This document shows positions 1-9,778 of a stretch of DNA of 64,000 bases, piece by piece; positions within the stretch are counted from its first letter, which is position 1, and every line of letters starts with the position of its first letter. Source of the DNA: Xanthomonas fragariae (GTDB taxonomy: Bacteria > Pseudomonadota > Gammaproteobacteria > Xanthomonadales > Xanthomonadaceae); assembly GCF_900183975.1 (NCBI RefSeq), contig NZ_LT853882.1:2721501-2785500 (forward strand). Reading direction: 5' to 3'. The notes beneath the pieces were generated by a model that ran no database searches, had not been told where the DNA came from, and saw nothing but the letters and a program-made list of their open reading frames with translations. Position numbers and translations under genes: made by a program.

Positions 1-2
1 AT

Positions 3-356
3 GATCTGAACATCATGGCGGCGCTGGCCCGCGATGCCGGCTTGCGCATCTTGCGTGTGGATCTTGCCACCTGCAGTGACAAGCGCATGTTGCTGATGCG
101 TCTGGCGACGCAACTGGATTTTCCCGCCAGCTTCGGTCGCAACTGGGATGCACTGAGCGATGCCCTGCGCGACCTGGCGTGGCTGCCATCACAGCACGGC
201 TATGCGCTATTGATCGACGGTGCCCAGGCGTTGGCAAGCACTGCGCCAAAGGACTGCAACACCTTGCTGGATATTCTCGATGAAGTAGCCAATGCCTGGG
301 CGGCGCGCGGACTGATCTTCGCTGCGTTCGTGGCGCCGGCCAGCGCCTGCAATTGA
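3..356 (+). CDS. Barstar-family protein (5' end outside window)
   Basis: The protein resembles barstar (barnase inhibitor) proteins, small cytoplasmic RNase inhibitors. The core with FPASFGRNWDALSDAL, a hydrophobic strand (YALLIDGA) and a C-terminal strand (GLIFAAFVAP) follows the barstar fold, in which the Asp/Trp/Asp region contacts the RNase. The reading frame is open to the first complete codon of the window, so the true start probably lies upstream; the first internal ATG is at 15 and would give 113 residues. No barnase-type RNase gene is visible nearby. The family call is good, but the target is unknown. Confidence 0.75.
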   Translation, partial: DLNIMAALARDAGLRILRVDLATCSDKRMLLMRLATQLDFPASFGRNWDALSDALRDLAWLPSQHGYALLIDGAQALASTAPKDCNTLLDILDEVANAWAARGLIFAAFVAPASACN

Positions 357-555
357 TGGCGGCTACTGAAGGAAATCGTGGGATCAAGCGGTAGGTGCCG
401 CGCTGCGGACCGTCGGCGCCTACCAGCGCGTATCGCCGCTGCTTCCCATCAGACGCACATCTCTCAGCGGCAGCCGCATCGCAATCGCGTTGCGATGCGT
501 GTGGGCTATCTCACATACCGACGCACCGGCACGCAATCGCGCGCCGGCCAATCCA
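357..555. other. Convergent intergenic gap with two strong hairpins
   Basis: No convincing gene lies between the barstar-like gene and the oppositely oriented ABC-F gene. Two inverted repeats are visible: an 11-bp stem at 390-400/414-424 with one G-T pair, and a 10-bp perfect stem at 475-484/490-499 with a 5-base loop. Neither has a clear T-run, so they may be weak or Rho-assisted ends for the two convergent genes. Confidence 0.45.
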
Positions 556-2448
556 TCAACTATCCAATGCGCTCCAGCGCGCATATGCCGCATCCAGCTG
601 CTTTTGCGCATCGCCCAACGCTGCAGCGTGGACGGCCATCGCCGTACTGTCGCGCTGATAAAACGCCGGATCGTTCATGGCCTCGGTCAACGCGGCGACC
701 TGCTGCTCCAGGGTTTCGATCAATGCCGGCAACTGCTCCAGCTCGCGCGCGTCCTTGTAGCTGAGTTTGCGCTTCGGCGCGGTCTCCACAGATGCTGCGT
801 CCGTAGCAGGTGGGGGCGCAACTGCAGTGGCCGACGCCTTGGCGACCGCCATCGCATTGCTCGCCGGCGTACGCCGCTGACGTAGCGAATCGCTATAACC
901 GCCAATGTAGTCGCCGACCAGGCCCTCGCCTTCCATCACCAGCGTGGAGGTCACCACGTTGTCGAGAAAGTCACGGTCATGGCTGACCAACAACAACGTG
1001 CCGGTGTATTCGCCAAGCAATTCTTCCAGCAGCTCCAGCGTCTCAACGTCCAGATCGTTGGTTGGTTCGTCCATCACCAGCAGGTTGGAAGGCTGCGCAA
1101 ACAAACGCGCCAACAGCAGGCGATTGCGCTCGCCGCCGGACAGACGCGTGATCGGCGCGCGTGCGCGCTCCGGGGTGAACAGAAAGTCCTGCAGATACGC
1201 GTGCACATGCTTGCGCTTGCCGTTGATCTCGATGAAATCGCGGCCTTCGGCCACGTTCTCGATCGCACTCCAATCCTCGCGTAACGTGGAACGGTACTGG
1301 TCGAAGTAGGCGATCTGCAGATTGGTGCCGATGCGGATCTCGCCCTGCTGCGCCTGCAGATCGCCCAGCAACAGCTTGAGCAAGGTGGTCTTGCCGCTGC
1401 CGTTTGGGCCAATCAAGCCAATGCGATCGCCGCGCTGGATGATGGTCGAGAAATCCTTGACCATCGTGCGCGCTCCGAACGCGAAGCCGACTTCTTTGGC
1501 CTCGATCACCTTCTTGCCGGACGACTCGCCCTGCGAGACTTCCATGTGCACGTTGCCGGTCAGATCGCGGCGCTGCACACGTTCGTTGCGCATCGATTCC
1601 AGACGCCGCACACGCCCCTCGTCGCGGGTACGCCGCGCCTTGATGCCTTGGCGGATCCAGATTTCTTCCTGCGCCAGCAGCTTGTCCAAGCGCGCATTTT
1701 CCTGTGCCTGCGCATTGAGCCGTTCTTCGCGGCGACGCTCGTAATTGGACCAGTCGCCCGGCCAGCTGGTGACCTGACCGCGATCGATTTCGACGATGCG
1801 GGTGGCCAGCGCGCGCAGGAAGCGCCGGTCATGGGTGACGAACAACACGCTGCCGTTCCAGCTCTTCAGGAACGATTCCAACCAATCAATCGCTTCGATA
1901 TCCAGATGGTTGGTCGGCTCGTCCAGCAGCAGCACATCCGGCGAGGACACCAGCGAGCGCGCCAGCAGCACGCGACGCTTCATGCCGCCGGATAGCCGCG
2001 CGAAGTCCGCATCGCCATCCAGTTCCAGCTTGGTCAGTGTCTCGCTGACGCGCTGATCCAGCGCCCAGCCTTCTGCCGCATCGATCTTGGCCTGTACCTT
2101 GCCGAATGCATCGGCGTCGAACACCTCGGCATGGCTGAGTTGATGAAACTCGGCCAGCCAATGACCAAGCTCGCCCAGGCCATCGGCTACTACGTCGAAC
2201 ACGCTGCCAGCGGTGCCCTGCGGCACCTCCTGCTCCAGCCGTGCGATGCGCACGCCCTGTTGCACGCGCACTTCACCGTCGTCGGGCTTGAGCTGGCCAG
2301 CGATCAGCTTCATCAAGGTCGATTTGCCGGCACCGTTACGGCCGATGAGGGCGATACGCTCGCCCGGCTCGATCGCGAGGTCGGTTTTTTCCAGCAACAA
2401 GGGGCCGCCGACACTGTAGTCGACGCTTTGCAGAGTGATTAAAGGCAT
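556..2448 (-). CDS. uup: ABC-F family ATPase, Uup-like
   Basis: A 630-residue soluble protein with two ABC ATPase cassettes and no membrane segments. This is the ABC-F architecture; these proteins act on ribosomes or DNA-linked processes rather than in transport. Walker A motifs are GRNGAGKST near residue 40 and GPNGSGKTT near residue 350. Each half has an LSGG signature (LSGGMKRR, LSGGERNR) followed by LLLDEPTNHLD or LVMDEPTNDLD. An Arg/Glu-rich linker separates the cassettes, and a C-terminal region of about 75 residues (from KLSYKDARELEQLP) looks like the Uup coiled-coil DNA-binding domain. That tail favours Uup over EttA or YheS. It is divergent from dbpA across about 110 bp. Confidence 0.9.
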   Translation of the reverse strand: MPLITLQSVDYSVGGPLLLEKTDLAIEPGERIALIGRNGAGKSTLMKLIAGQLKPDDGEVRVQQGVRIARLEQEVPQGTAGSVFDVVADGLGELGHWLAEFHQLSHAEVFDADAFGKVQAKIDAAEGWALDQRVSETLTKLELDGDADFARLSGGMKRRVLLARSLVSSPDVLLLDEPTNHLDIEAIDWLESFLKSWNGSVLFVTHDRRFLRALATRIVEIDRGQVTSWPGDWSNYERRREERLNAQAQENARLDKLLAQEEIWIRQGIKARRTRDEGRVRRLESMRNERVQRRDLTGNVHMEVSQGESSGKKVIEAKEVGFAFGARTMVKDFSTIIQRGDRIGLIGPNGSGKTTLLKLLLGDLQAQQGEIRIGTNLQIAYFDQYRSTLREDWSAIENVAEGRDFIEINGKRKHVHAYLQDFLFTPERARAPITRLSGGERNRLLLARLFAQPSNLLVMDEPTNDLDVETLELLEELLGEYTGTLLLVSHDRDFLDNVVTSTLVMEGEGLVGDYIGGYSDSLRQRRTPASNAMAVAKASATAVAPPPATDAASVETAPKRKLSYKDARELEQLPALIETLEQQVAALTEAMNDPAFYQRDSTAMAVHAAALGDAQKQLDAAYARWSALDS

Positions 2449-2558
2449 TGCCCGATTGTACGGGAATCGGGCAATGGTGAATCGGGAATGGAAACGGCCG
2501 CCGCCCTTGGTCTTTAGCTTTCGCGGTTCCCGATCCCCTGATTCCGCTAAAATGCGCC

Positions 2559-3935
2559 ATGAACGAATTCTCCGCGCTGCCGCTGTCGCCGGCCCTGGCC
2601 CCCGGCATCGACGCCCTTGGCTACACCGTCCTTACTCCCATCCAGGCGCAGAGCCTGCCGCCGATCCTGCAGGGGCTCGACCTCATCGCCCAGGCGCCGA
2701 CCGGCAGCGGCAAGACCGCCGCCTTCGGGCTGGGCCTGCTGCAAAAGCTCGATCCAGCGCTGACTCGCGCGCAGGCACTGGTGCTGTGCCCTACCCGCGA
2801 ATTGGCCGATCAGGTCGGCAAGCAGTTGCGCAAGCTGGCCACCGGCATTCCCAACATGAAGTTGGTGATGCTTACCGGCGGCATGCCGCTGGGCCCGCAA
2901 CTGGCCTCGCTGGAAGCGCACGACCCGCAAGTAGTGGTCGGCACGCCCGGGCGCATCCAGGAGCTAGCCCGCAAGCGCGCGCTGCATCTGGGCGGCGTGC
3001 GTACGCTGATACTGGACGAAGCCGACCGCATGCTCGACATGGGCTTCGAAGAGCCCATCCGCGAGATCGCCAGCCGTTGCGACAAACATCGCCAGAGTCT
3101 GCTGTTTTCGGCCACATTCCCGGACATCATCCGCACGCTCGCGCGCGAGATATTGAAGGATCCGATCGAAATCACCGTCGAAGGCGCCGACAACGCACCG
3201 GAAATCGATCAGCAATTCTTCGAGGTCGACCCGACCTACCGGCAGAAAGCCGTTGCCGGCCTGCTGCTGCGCTTCAATCCCGAATCCAGTGTGGTGTTCT
3301 GCAATACCCGCAAGGAAGTGGACGAAGTGGCTGGTTCGCTGCAGGAGTTCGGCTTCTCCGCGCTCGCCCTGCATGGCGACATGGAACAGCGCGATCGCGA
3401 CGAAGTGCTGGTGCGCTTCGTCAACCGCAGCTGCAACGTGCTGGTGGCCAGCGATGTGGCCGCGCGCGGGCTGGACGTGGAAGACCTCTCGGCGGTGGTC
3501 AATTACGAATTGCCCACCGACACCGAAACCTACCGTCATCGCATTGGCCGCACCGCGCGCGCCGGCAAGCGCGGGTTGGCGCTCAGCCTGGTGGCATCAC
3601 GCGAGACGGGGCGCGCGCAGGCACTGGAGGCCGAACAAGGCCAGCCGTTGAAGTGGTCGCGTGCCCCATTGGCCACTGCCCGCCCTGCACAACTACCGCA
3701 GGCAGCGATGATCACCTTGCGCATCGACGGCGGCAAGACCGACAAGCTGCGCGCCGGCGACATCCTGGGCGCATTGACCGGCGAAGCCGGACTTTCGGGT
3801 GCGGCGATCGGCAAGATCGCGATTTACCCCACTCGTTCCTACGTCGCTATCGTGCGCGCGCATGTGGACAAGGCGCTGGGGCATCTGCATACAGGCAAGA
3901 TCAAGGGACGCCGGTTCCGGGTCAACAAACTCTAG
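2559..3935 (+). CDS. dbpA: ATP-dependent RNA helicase DbpA
   Basis: A DEAD-box RNA helicase of 458 residues. The order is Q motif (YTVLTPIQAQSLP), motif I (APTGSGKTA), PTRELADQ, TPGRI, DEAD box (LDEADRMLDMGF), SAT (FSATFP) and the C-terminal RecA motifs ARGLDVEDLSAVVNYELP and HRIGRTARAGKRG. The last 75 or so residues, with IAIYPTRSYVAIVR and the ending KIKGRRFRVNKL, match the DbpA RNA-binding domain that recognises 23S rRNA hairpin 92. DbpA acts in large-subunit assembly. The chosen ATG at 2559 starts MNEFSALPLSP, which fits the family. Confidence 0.93.
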   Translation: MNEFSALPLSPALAPGIDALGYTVLTPIQAQSLPPILQGLDLIAQAPTGSGKTAAFGLGLLQKLDPALTRAQALVLCPTRELADQVGKQLRKLATGIPNMKLVMLTGGMPLGPQLASLEAHDPQVVVGTPGRIQELARKRALHLGGVRTLILDEADRMLDMGFEEPIREIASRCDKHRQSLLFSATFPDIIRTLAREILKDPIEITVEGADNAPEIDQQFFEVDPTYRQKAVAGLLLRFNPESSVVFCNTRKEVDEVAGSLQEFGFSALALHGDMEQRDRDEVLVRFVNRSCNVLVASDVAARGLDVEDLSAVVNYELPTDTETYRHRIGRTARAGKRGLALSLVASRETGRAQALEAEQGQPLKWSRAPLATARPAQLPQAAMITLRIDGGKTDKLRAGDILGALTGEAGLSGAAIGKIAIYPTRSYVAIVRAHVDKALGHLHTGKIKGRRFRVNKL

Positions 3936-4040
3936 ATAGCGACGCGGCCGGTGCAATGCCGGCTGCGGGTTATTCGCTGATGCTCATCACGCAATGGATG
4001 CGCTCACTGGGCGCATCGAAGTGTCGGCAAGATGTCCGGA

Positions 4041-4601
4041 TCAGCAAGACAGCGTCGCCAGCAGCGGCACGTCGTTGGCCCACTTCTCACGGCCCTGCAG
4101 CGCCTGCAACTCGACCAGTACCGCGGCGCCAACGATTTCCAGCTCCAGCTGTGCGGCCAGGCCCAAGGCCGCGCGCAAGGTACCGCCGGTCGCCAGCACG
4201 TCGTCGACGATCAGCACGCGGGCACCGCACGGTAGCGCGTCTTCGTGCATTTCGATGCGGTCGGTGCCGTATTCCAGCACATATTCCTGGATCAAAGTCC
4301 GCCCGGGCAGCTTGCCAGGCTTACGCACCGGCACAAAACCGGTGCGCAGTTCGCGCGCCAGGGCCGCACCCAGGATGAAACCACGTGCTTCGATGCCCAG
4401 CACAGCATCCAGCGGCGTGGTGCGCCAGGGCTGGGCCATTTCGTCCAGCGCCGAGGCGAAGTCCGGGCCGTCGGACAGCAGCGGGGTGATGTCCTTGAAG
4501 ACGATGCCCGGCTTGGGAAAATCGGCGATGTCGCGGATCCGGTCCGACCAATGATTGGTTCCGGAAGAGTTGGTGCCGGCACAGCGGCTGCAGTCAGTCA
4601 T
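4041..4601 (-). CDS. apt: Adenine phosphoribosyltransferase
   Basis: A 186-residue purine-salvage enzyme that makes AMP from adenine and PRPP. The PRPP-binding loop [13 protein letters not shown] is intact, as are the family segments [15 protein letters not shown] and [14 protein letters not shown]. The first 15 or so residues ([14 protein letters not shown]) are not family-like, so initiation could be slightly downstream. It stands alone on the minus strand between dbpA and selO. Confidence 0.95.
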   Translation of the reverse strand: MTDCSRCAGTNSSGTNHWSDRIRDIADFPKPGIVFKDITPLLSDGPDFASALDEMAQPWRTTPLDAVLGIEARGFILGAALARELRTGFVPVRKPGKLPGRTLIQEYVLEYGTDRIEMHEDALPCGARVLIVDDVLATGGTLRAALGLAAQLELEIVGAAVLVELQALQGREKWANDVPLLATLSC

Positions 4602-4695
4602 GGTGGCGGTGGCATCAGGGCCGGCGGGGACCGCCCTATTCTAGGCTGCGCGGACTGGCGACGCCGCGTTTACGACATACGTGCATCTGAGCGCG

Positions 4696-6252
4696 TCAGG
4701 AACTGCACGACAGCATTGAGCAGCCGGCACGATCGCGCGCCCAGTCAGGCCGACGTGCAGCAAACGCCTCGCAGCCTGGCTGGTCGTCGTATGGGTATTG
4801 CATGACCTCGAGCAACTCCTGCACACCCGACGGATCGCCCTGTTCTGCACGATCGATCGCCTGCTGCGCCAAATAATTGCGCAGCACGTAGCGCGGGTTG
4901 GCCTGACGCATGCGCGAGCGCCGCTGGTCTGGCGACAAAGTGTCTTGCAACAGCCGCGCAGCGTAGCGATGCAGCCATTGCTGCAACTGCGGCGCATCTG
5001 CAATGCGCTTGTCTTCGTTATAGAACGCATCGCGCAGTTGCGCAGGGTCCGGATGCTCGGGCGATAAGTCGATCAGGCCACGGAATGTCAGCGTCATGTC
5101 CATCTCGGCCCCGCGCATCAGCGCGCGCAGCGCATCGATCAACTGCAGATCCTCATCGCGGCATTCGGCCAGACCCAGCTTAGCGGCGGTATCGCGTCGG
5201 TCGCAGGCTAGGTAGGTATCGCGAAACCGATCCAGCGCCTGCTGCAGCGGCGCCTGGTCGGCAAACAGCGGCGCCAGCGCCTGCGCCAGCCGGCCAAGGT
5301 TCCAGTACGCCACCTGTGGCTGGGTGCCGAAGCGATAGCGGCGGCCTTGCGCGTCGGTGGTGTTCGGGGTCCAGTCGGGATCGTAATCATCGAGCCAGCC
5401 GTAGGGACCGTAATCGATGGTCAATCCCAGGATCGACATGTTGTCGGTATTCATCACCCCATGTACGAACCCCACCCGCATCCAGTGCGCCACCATCACC
5501 GCGGTGCGCTCGCAGACCTGCGCAAACCATACCGCGTAGAGCGCTTGGCCGGCGCCTTCCAGTTCGGGGAAATCGCGCGCGATGGTAAAATCCACCCATT
5601 GCCGTAGCAGTGCGATATCGCCGCGCGCACTGGGTAATTCGAAATTGCCGAAGCGGATGAACGACGGCGCTACCCGGCACACGATCGCGCCGCGCTCGTG
5701 CTGCGGCCGGCCGTCATAGAACATATCGCGTACCACTGCATCACCGGTCGTCACCAGACTCAACGCACGCGTGGTCGGCACGCCCAGATGATGCATGGCC
5801 TCGCTACACAGGAATTCGCGGATCGATGAGCGCAACACGGCACGACCATCGGCACCGCGCGAGTACGGCGTAGGGCCGGCGCCCTTGAGCTGCAATTCGT
5901 AGCGGCCACCGTCGACGCCTAGCACTTCGCCCAACGAGATTGCCCGCCCGTCGCCGAGCTGCCCCGCCCAATGCCCGAATTGGTGCCCGCCGTAGTTGAC
6001 CGCCCAGGGCTGCATGCCCGGATACAGCGCATTGCCACCGAATACCTCGGCAAACTGGGCGCTGGCAATCTCGGTTTCGTCCAGCCCGAGTCGCTGGGTC
6101 ACTTCGGCCGAATATGCGATCAAACGCGGTGCTGCCACCGGCGTCGGCAGCACTGCCGACCAAGCGGCGCTCACTTCGCGACGGCGCGCGCCTTGTTCCG
6201 GATCGCCAGGTAGTTGCTGGCGCAGGCGGTTGTCAAATTGCATCTGTGTCAT
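4696..6252 (-). CDS. selO: SelO/YdiU family protein adenylyltransferase
   Basis: A 518-residue SelO pseudokinase. The family transfers AMP from ATP to protein Ser/Thr/Tyr residues and is linked to redox homeostasis. Visible motifs include [39 protein letters not shown] and [20 protein letters not shown], which holds the metal-binding Asn and Asp. The protein ends in SCSS, so a Cys sits third from the end, at the position held by selenocysteine in eukaryotic SelO. No selenocysteine codon is needed. It is divergent from the lipoprotein hydrolase gene. Confidence 0.93.
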   Translation of the reverse strand: MTQMQFDNRLRQQLPGDPEQGARRREVSAAWSAVLPTPVAAPRLIAYSAEVTQRLGLDETEIASAQFAEVFGGNALYPGMQPWAVNYGGHQFGHWAGQLGDGRAISLGEVLGVDGGRYELQLKGAGPTPYSRGADGRAVLRSSIREFLCSEAMHHLGVPTTRALSLVTTGDAVVRDMFYDGRPQHERGAIVCRVAPSFIRFGNFELPSARGDIALLRQWVDFTIARDFPELEGAGQALYAVWFAQVCERTAVMVAHWMRVGFVHGVMNTDNMSILGLTIDYGPYGWLDDYDPDWTPNTTDAQGRRYRFGTQPQVAYWNLGRLAQALAPLFADQAPLQQALDRFRDTYLACDRRDTAAKLGLAECRDEDLQLIDALRALMRGAEMDMTLTFRGLIDLSPEHPDPAQLRDAFYNEDKRIADAPQLQQWLHRYAARLLQDTLSPDQRRSRMRQANPRYVLRNYLAQQAIDRAEQGDPSGVQELLEVMQYPYDDQPGCEAFAARRPDWARDRAGCSMLSCSS

Positions 6253-6402
6253 GGCTGCAAGCCTAGAATGTGTGCTGTATGTCGGTGAGTGCGAAGATGA
6301 CGGTTAAGTCTCTACGCAAGCACCCAATACCAATCAACAGCGCAGACGCTGCGAATAATGAGGCGAGCGCTCGATGTCGTCGCCACCCTAACAGTCACGT
6401 AT

Positions 6403-7269
6403 ATGCCTCCCTGCCTTTCCATCTGGTTCCGCTTCACACTGTTGTTGATGGGCTCGCTTACTACGACTTCTTGCACTAGCGTCTTCTTTAGCGGCATCAA
6501 CGCCGCGTCTAGCCGCGCCGGAGTCATCGAACGCCCAAACCAGGTTTTCGACTCTTCTCACGGTCTTTCACTGGATGTGTACCAACCGCAGGGGGCCAGC
6601 GATGCGCCGATAGTGGTCTTCTTCTATGGCGGCACATGGAAACGTGGCAAGCGCACCAACTATCGCTGGGTAGGACGTTCGCTGGCGCGCCAGGGCATCG
6701 TCGCGATCGTTGCCGACTACCGCAAATATCCACAGGTCGGCCTACAAGGCTTCATGTCTGATGTCGCTGGCGCTACCGCATGGGCATACCGCCATGGGCA
6801 CGACTACGGCGGAGATCCGAAGCGACTTGCGGTGATGGGTCACTCGGCAGGCGCGCATCTTGCTGTGTTGCTGGGCACAGATAGCCATTGGCTAAACGAA
6901 CAAGGGATGACACCACGCGAGCTTTGCGGCGTCGTGGGCCTGGCTGGTCCGTATAAATTCCTACCACTGACCGACCCCGAGCTCATGGAGATATTCAGCG
7001 ACACAGCCGCCGCTGCCGATCCCATCAGCCATGTAGACGGCGACGAGCCTCCGATGCTGCTGCTCCACGGTGCAGACGACAAGGTGGTGGCGCCCCGGAA
7101 CAGTATTGCGCTGCAAGCAGCCCTACAGCGCGCGGACGGCGCAGGGCTACTCAAACTTTATCCCCACGTGGGCCACATACGACTTATTCTTTCGCTGCGA
7201 AAGCCGATGGCCCATTCGCCGGTTTTGAACGATACCGTGCAGTTCCTTCGGCAATGTCGCGCGCACTGA
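6403..7269 (+). CDS. Alpha/beta hydrolase, putative lipoprotein esterase
   Basis: An alpha/beta hydrolase of the carboxylesterase/BD-FAE-like group. From the ATG at 6403 a short hydrophobic signal ends in a plausible lipobox (LTTTSC, Cys24), suggesting an envelope lipoprotein; an upstream in-frame ATG at 6358 would spoil that signal. The oxyanion-hole motif appears as FFYGGTWKRGKR, the nucleophile elbow is GHSAGAH, the acid lies near LLLHGADDKVV and the His in PHVGH. The substrate is unknown. It sits between genes on the opposite strand, so it is probably monocistronic. Confidence 0.8.
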   Translation: MPPCLSIWFRFTLLLMGSLTTTSCTSVFFSGINAASSRAGVIERPNQVFDSSHGLSLDVYQPQGASDAPIVVFFYGGTWKRGKRTNYRWVGRSLARQGIVAIVADYRKYPQVGLQGFMSDVAGATAWAYRHGHDYGGDPKRLAVMGHSAGAHLAVLLGTDSHWLNEQGMTPRELCGVVGLAGPYKFLPLTDPELMEIFSDTAAAADPISHVDGDEPPMLLLHGADDKVVAPRNSIALQAALQRADGAGLLKLYPHVGHIRLILSLRKPMAHSPVLNDTVQFLRQCRAH

Positions 7270-7343
7270 CTAGCTGTGCAAGCCTGAAGGGACGCGCTCA
7301 ACTGTGACATGGTCCGCGCCCGGGCTGATGCGGCAGTGGATCG

Positions 7344-8042
7344 TCAGTCAGCAAGCCTGCTTCCCATCAGCTCGAACGGACCACCCTTCTTCAGCGCAGC
7401 CCGGTAGGCGGGACGCGCTTGGATCCGCTCCAGAAACACCTGCAAACGCGGATATTTCTCCAGCCCACCGCCACGCACCGCGGCAGCCTGCACCGGAAAG
7501 CTCATCTGAATGTCGGCGGCGGTAAAGCGTTCGCCGGCGAACCATTCGCGCGCCTGCAGCGACTGCTCCATCCACTCCAGATGCAGTTTGAGCTGGGGGT
7601 CAACAAAGCCCGACATCGCCTTGTCGACGATCGCACGCGCGATGGGTTTGGCGAAGAACGGCATCGGCGCACGGCGGATGTGCCCGAAGATCAGCGTCAT
7701 CAGCAACGGCAACATTGCCGAGCCTTCGGCGTAGTGCATCCAGTAGCGAAACTGCAAACGCTCAGGCGACTCCAGCGGACACGGCGATGGCGACAGCGCG
7801 CATTCGGTGTCGTAGCGTTCGGTCAGGTATTCCAGGATCGCGCCGGATTCGGCCACGGTCAGATCGCTATCGACGATCACCGGAGATTTGCCGAGCGGGT
7901 GAATCGCGCGCAGCGCCGGCGGCGCCAGCATGGTCTTTGGGTCGCGTACATGGCGTACGATCTGGTATGGCAGTGCCAGTTCCTCCAACAGCCATAGCAC
8001 GCGCTGGGAACGGGAGTTGTTGAGATGGTGGACAGTGATCAT
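7344..8042 (-). CDS. Glutathione S-transferase family protein
   Basis: A 232-residue cytosolic GST. The start at 8042 gives MITVHHLNNSRSQRVLWLLEEL, the usual N-terminal thioredoxin-fold beginning with Ser in the G site; the frame is open further upstream but that extension is not GST-like. The cis-Pro segment (GKSPVIVDSD) and SGAILEYL are followed by an all-helical C-terminal domain with FTAADIQMSFP. It probably conjugates or reduces substrates with glutathione; the substrate is unknown. It is downstream of the cold-shock gene on the same strand, separated by a terminator. Confidence 0.88.
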   Translation of the reverse strand: MITVHHLNNSRSQRVLWLLEELALPYQIVRHVRDPKTMLAPPALRAIHPLGKSPVIVDSDLTVAESGAILEYLTERYDTECALSPSPCPLESPERLQFRYWMHYAEGSAMLPLLMTLIFGHIRRAPMPFFAKPIARAIVDKAMSGFVDPQLKLHLEWMEQSLQAREWFAGERFTAADIQMSFPVQAAAVRGGGLEKYPRLQVFLERIQARPAYRAALKKGGPFELMGSRLAD

Positions 8043-8184
8043 GAGAAAGCTGCACGCGGAAAACGAACATCCTAACCATCCAAGCGTCGTTACCGCGCTC
8101 ACTTCGCCCGGATGCCGCGACGTGTGTGACGCGGATCGAATCTGGCATTCCACTCCACGTTTCTCGCCCCAAACCACGCCCAAT

Positions 8185-8218
8185 AAAAAACGCCAGTCGC
8201 TTGCGCGACCGGCGTTTT
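8185..8218 (-). terminator. Rho-independent terminator of the cold-shock gene
   Basis: A GC-rich stem (8191-8200 pairing with 8205-8214, one mismatch allowed) is flanked by A-runs on the plus strand. On the minus strand it reads as a hairpin followed by at least six T residues, 25 bases after the cold-shock stop codon. Confidence 0.85.
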
Positions 8219-8243
8219 AGGCAACCTGACGGTTGCAGACGGA

Positions 8244-8468
8244 TTAAGAAGCTACCACCTGCACCTGATCAGCCTGCATGCCCTTCTGGCCTTGCACGGC
8301 GATGAAGGTGACCTTCTGGCCTTCCTGCAGCGACTTGAAGCCGGTGCCCTGGATGGCACGGAAATGCACGAACAGATCAGGGCTTTGATCATGCGGGGTA
8401 ATAAAACCGAAGCCCTTGGCATCGTTGAACCACTTCACCACACCGCTCTGACGAGTTTCATCTGACAT
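8244..8468 (-). CDS. Cold-shock protein (CspA family)
   Basis: A 74-residue single OB-fold cold-shock protein. RNP1 (KGFGFITP) and RNP2 (DLFVHF) are intact and the N-terminal [11 protein letters not shown] is canonical. It binds single-stranded nucleic acid as an RNA chaperone. The start at 8468 is supported by an AGGAG ribosome-binding site about 8 bases upstream; the frame continues upstream but has no family similarity. A 250-bp gap upstream could hold a long cold-regulated leader. The gene ends in its own terminator. Confidence 0.93.
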   Translation of the reverse strand: MSDETRQSGVVKWFNDAKGFGFITPHDQSPDLFVHFRAIQGTGFKSLQEGQKVTFIAVQGQKGMQADQVQVVAS

Positions 8469-8727
8469 TTTTACTAACTCCTGAACTATTGATTGATAAA
8501 TCGCAGCGTCCGAAAAGCCGGAGCTGAGACTGAGTTGCAGGCGTTGGTAAAGCGGAACGATGAAGCGAGATCTGTAACGATCCGGCTGCATCAGGCCACG
8601 ATTCACGGTGACCCTTGCAAACACAGTGCACGTACAGTACTCGTGTTTCCAGCAAAAAGCGACACCTGGCGTCAAATTTTTACTGTCATGCCAAATCCGA
8701 TGACTTGTAGAGCAAACACGACCACAG

Positions 8728-9173
8728 ATCTGGAGCGATGCCGATGCCTGTCCTTTAGCGCTCCGCGACATTGCTGTTTTGCGCGGCTGCGCGCACCGAC
8801 ATCGCGGTGACCCTGGTCGACAACCAATATCAACTGAAATGCCCGCGGTGCCGCAGGTGCGTGCGCTGCAGGTTCCCGGCGGTACAGACCCGGCCGATGA
8901 CATCATCGCCGAACCAGTCGCTGCCGACGATCTGGTCGTAACCTAGGACATTCGGTTGGCCGCACGCATTCTGGAAGCTGACGCTACCTCGATCGGCCTG
9001 CGCGGCGAGCCGTTTACCAGCAACTCCATCAACGAGCACCTGTCGATACGCAACATTCTGGAAAAGCTGCGCGGGGGCCGGCGACGACGCCGACACAGCA
9101 TGTACGTGACCGCAATGCATTTGCGTCCCAATTGGACCGCTGGCTGTCCGCGCAGCCGCAGAAACCGCTGTAA
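8728..9173 (+). pseudogene. Decayed YaiI/YqxD (UPF0178, DUF188) gene
   Basis: Pieces of a YaiI/YqxD-family protein can be read in successive frames. They are IWSDADACP (family: IWVDADACP), [44 protein letters not shown], an ADDLVVT segment followed by an in-frame TAG at 8943-8945, then DIRLAARILEADATSIGLRGEPFT. The C-terminal RDRNAFASQLDRWLSAQ ends at the TAA at 9171. At least three frame changes plus the stop make it non-functional. The family has a PIN-like fold of uncertain role. The order of the pieces matches the intact protein, so this is decay in place. Confidence 0.8.
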
Positions 9174-9229
9174 CGCACCGTGCCTGGAGCGGGCGCGTAT
9201 CATGGGCGCCCTTTGCAATCGGCATACTG

Positions 9230-9778
9230 ATGGCTCTTACCGCCACCGTCCGTAGGGCGGAACTTCAGATCAGCGACATGGACCGCGGCTATTACGCCAA
9301 TCATTCGCTGACCCTGGCCCAGCACCCTTCCGAAACCGACGAGCGCCTGATGGTGCGGCTGCTGGCGTTTGCGCTGTTTGCCGACGACCGCCTGGAATTC
9401 GGCCGCGGCCTCAGCAACGACGACGAGCCAGACCTGTGGCGGCGCGACTACACCGGCGATCCGGATCTGTGGATCGATCTCGGCCAGCCTGATGAAAGCC
9501 GCGTGCGCAAGGCATGTAACCGTTCACGCGAGGCAGTGGTCATCGGCTACGGCGGCCAAGCCACCGAAACCTGGTGGAAGAAACACGCCAATGCATTCGG
9601 CAGGCATCGCAATCTGCGCGTCATCGAGCTCGAATCGCAGGCCAGCGAAGCATTGGGCGCATTAATCCAGCGCGGCATGCGCTTGGACGTGATCATCCAG
9701 GATGGCGAAGTGCAGATGCTGGCCGACCACGGCAGCGTCACCCTGACCCCGATGGTGCGGCAAGCGCCGGCTGAATGA
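9230..9778 (+). CDS. yaeQ: YaeQ family protein
   Basis: A 182-residue YaeQ protein. The N-terminus (MALTATVRRAELQISDMDRG), LAQHPSETDERLMVRLLAF and WRRDYTGDPDLWIDLGQPDESR are strongly family-like. YaeQ has a PD-(D/E)XK-like fold and was once proposed as an RfaH-type suppressor; its biochemical role is not settled. Its stop overlaps the start of the following flavoprotein gene by 4 bases (ATGA), so the two are probably translationally coupled. Confidence 0.9.
   Translation: MALTATVRRAELQISDMDRGYYANHSLTLAQHPSETDERLMVRLLAFALFADDRLEFGRGLSNDDEPDLWRRDYTGDPDLWIDLGQPDESRVRKACNRSREAVVIGYGGQATETWWKKHANAFGRHRNLRVIELESQASEALGALIQRGMRLDVIIQDGEVQMLADHGSVTLTPMVRQAPAE

Noticed and set aside
2435..4378. 647-codon plus-strand frame overlapping dbpA
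   Set aside because: It lies in another frame over the well-supported DbpA gene, and the product is low complexity (Arg/Ala/Pro-rich).
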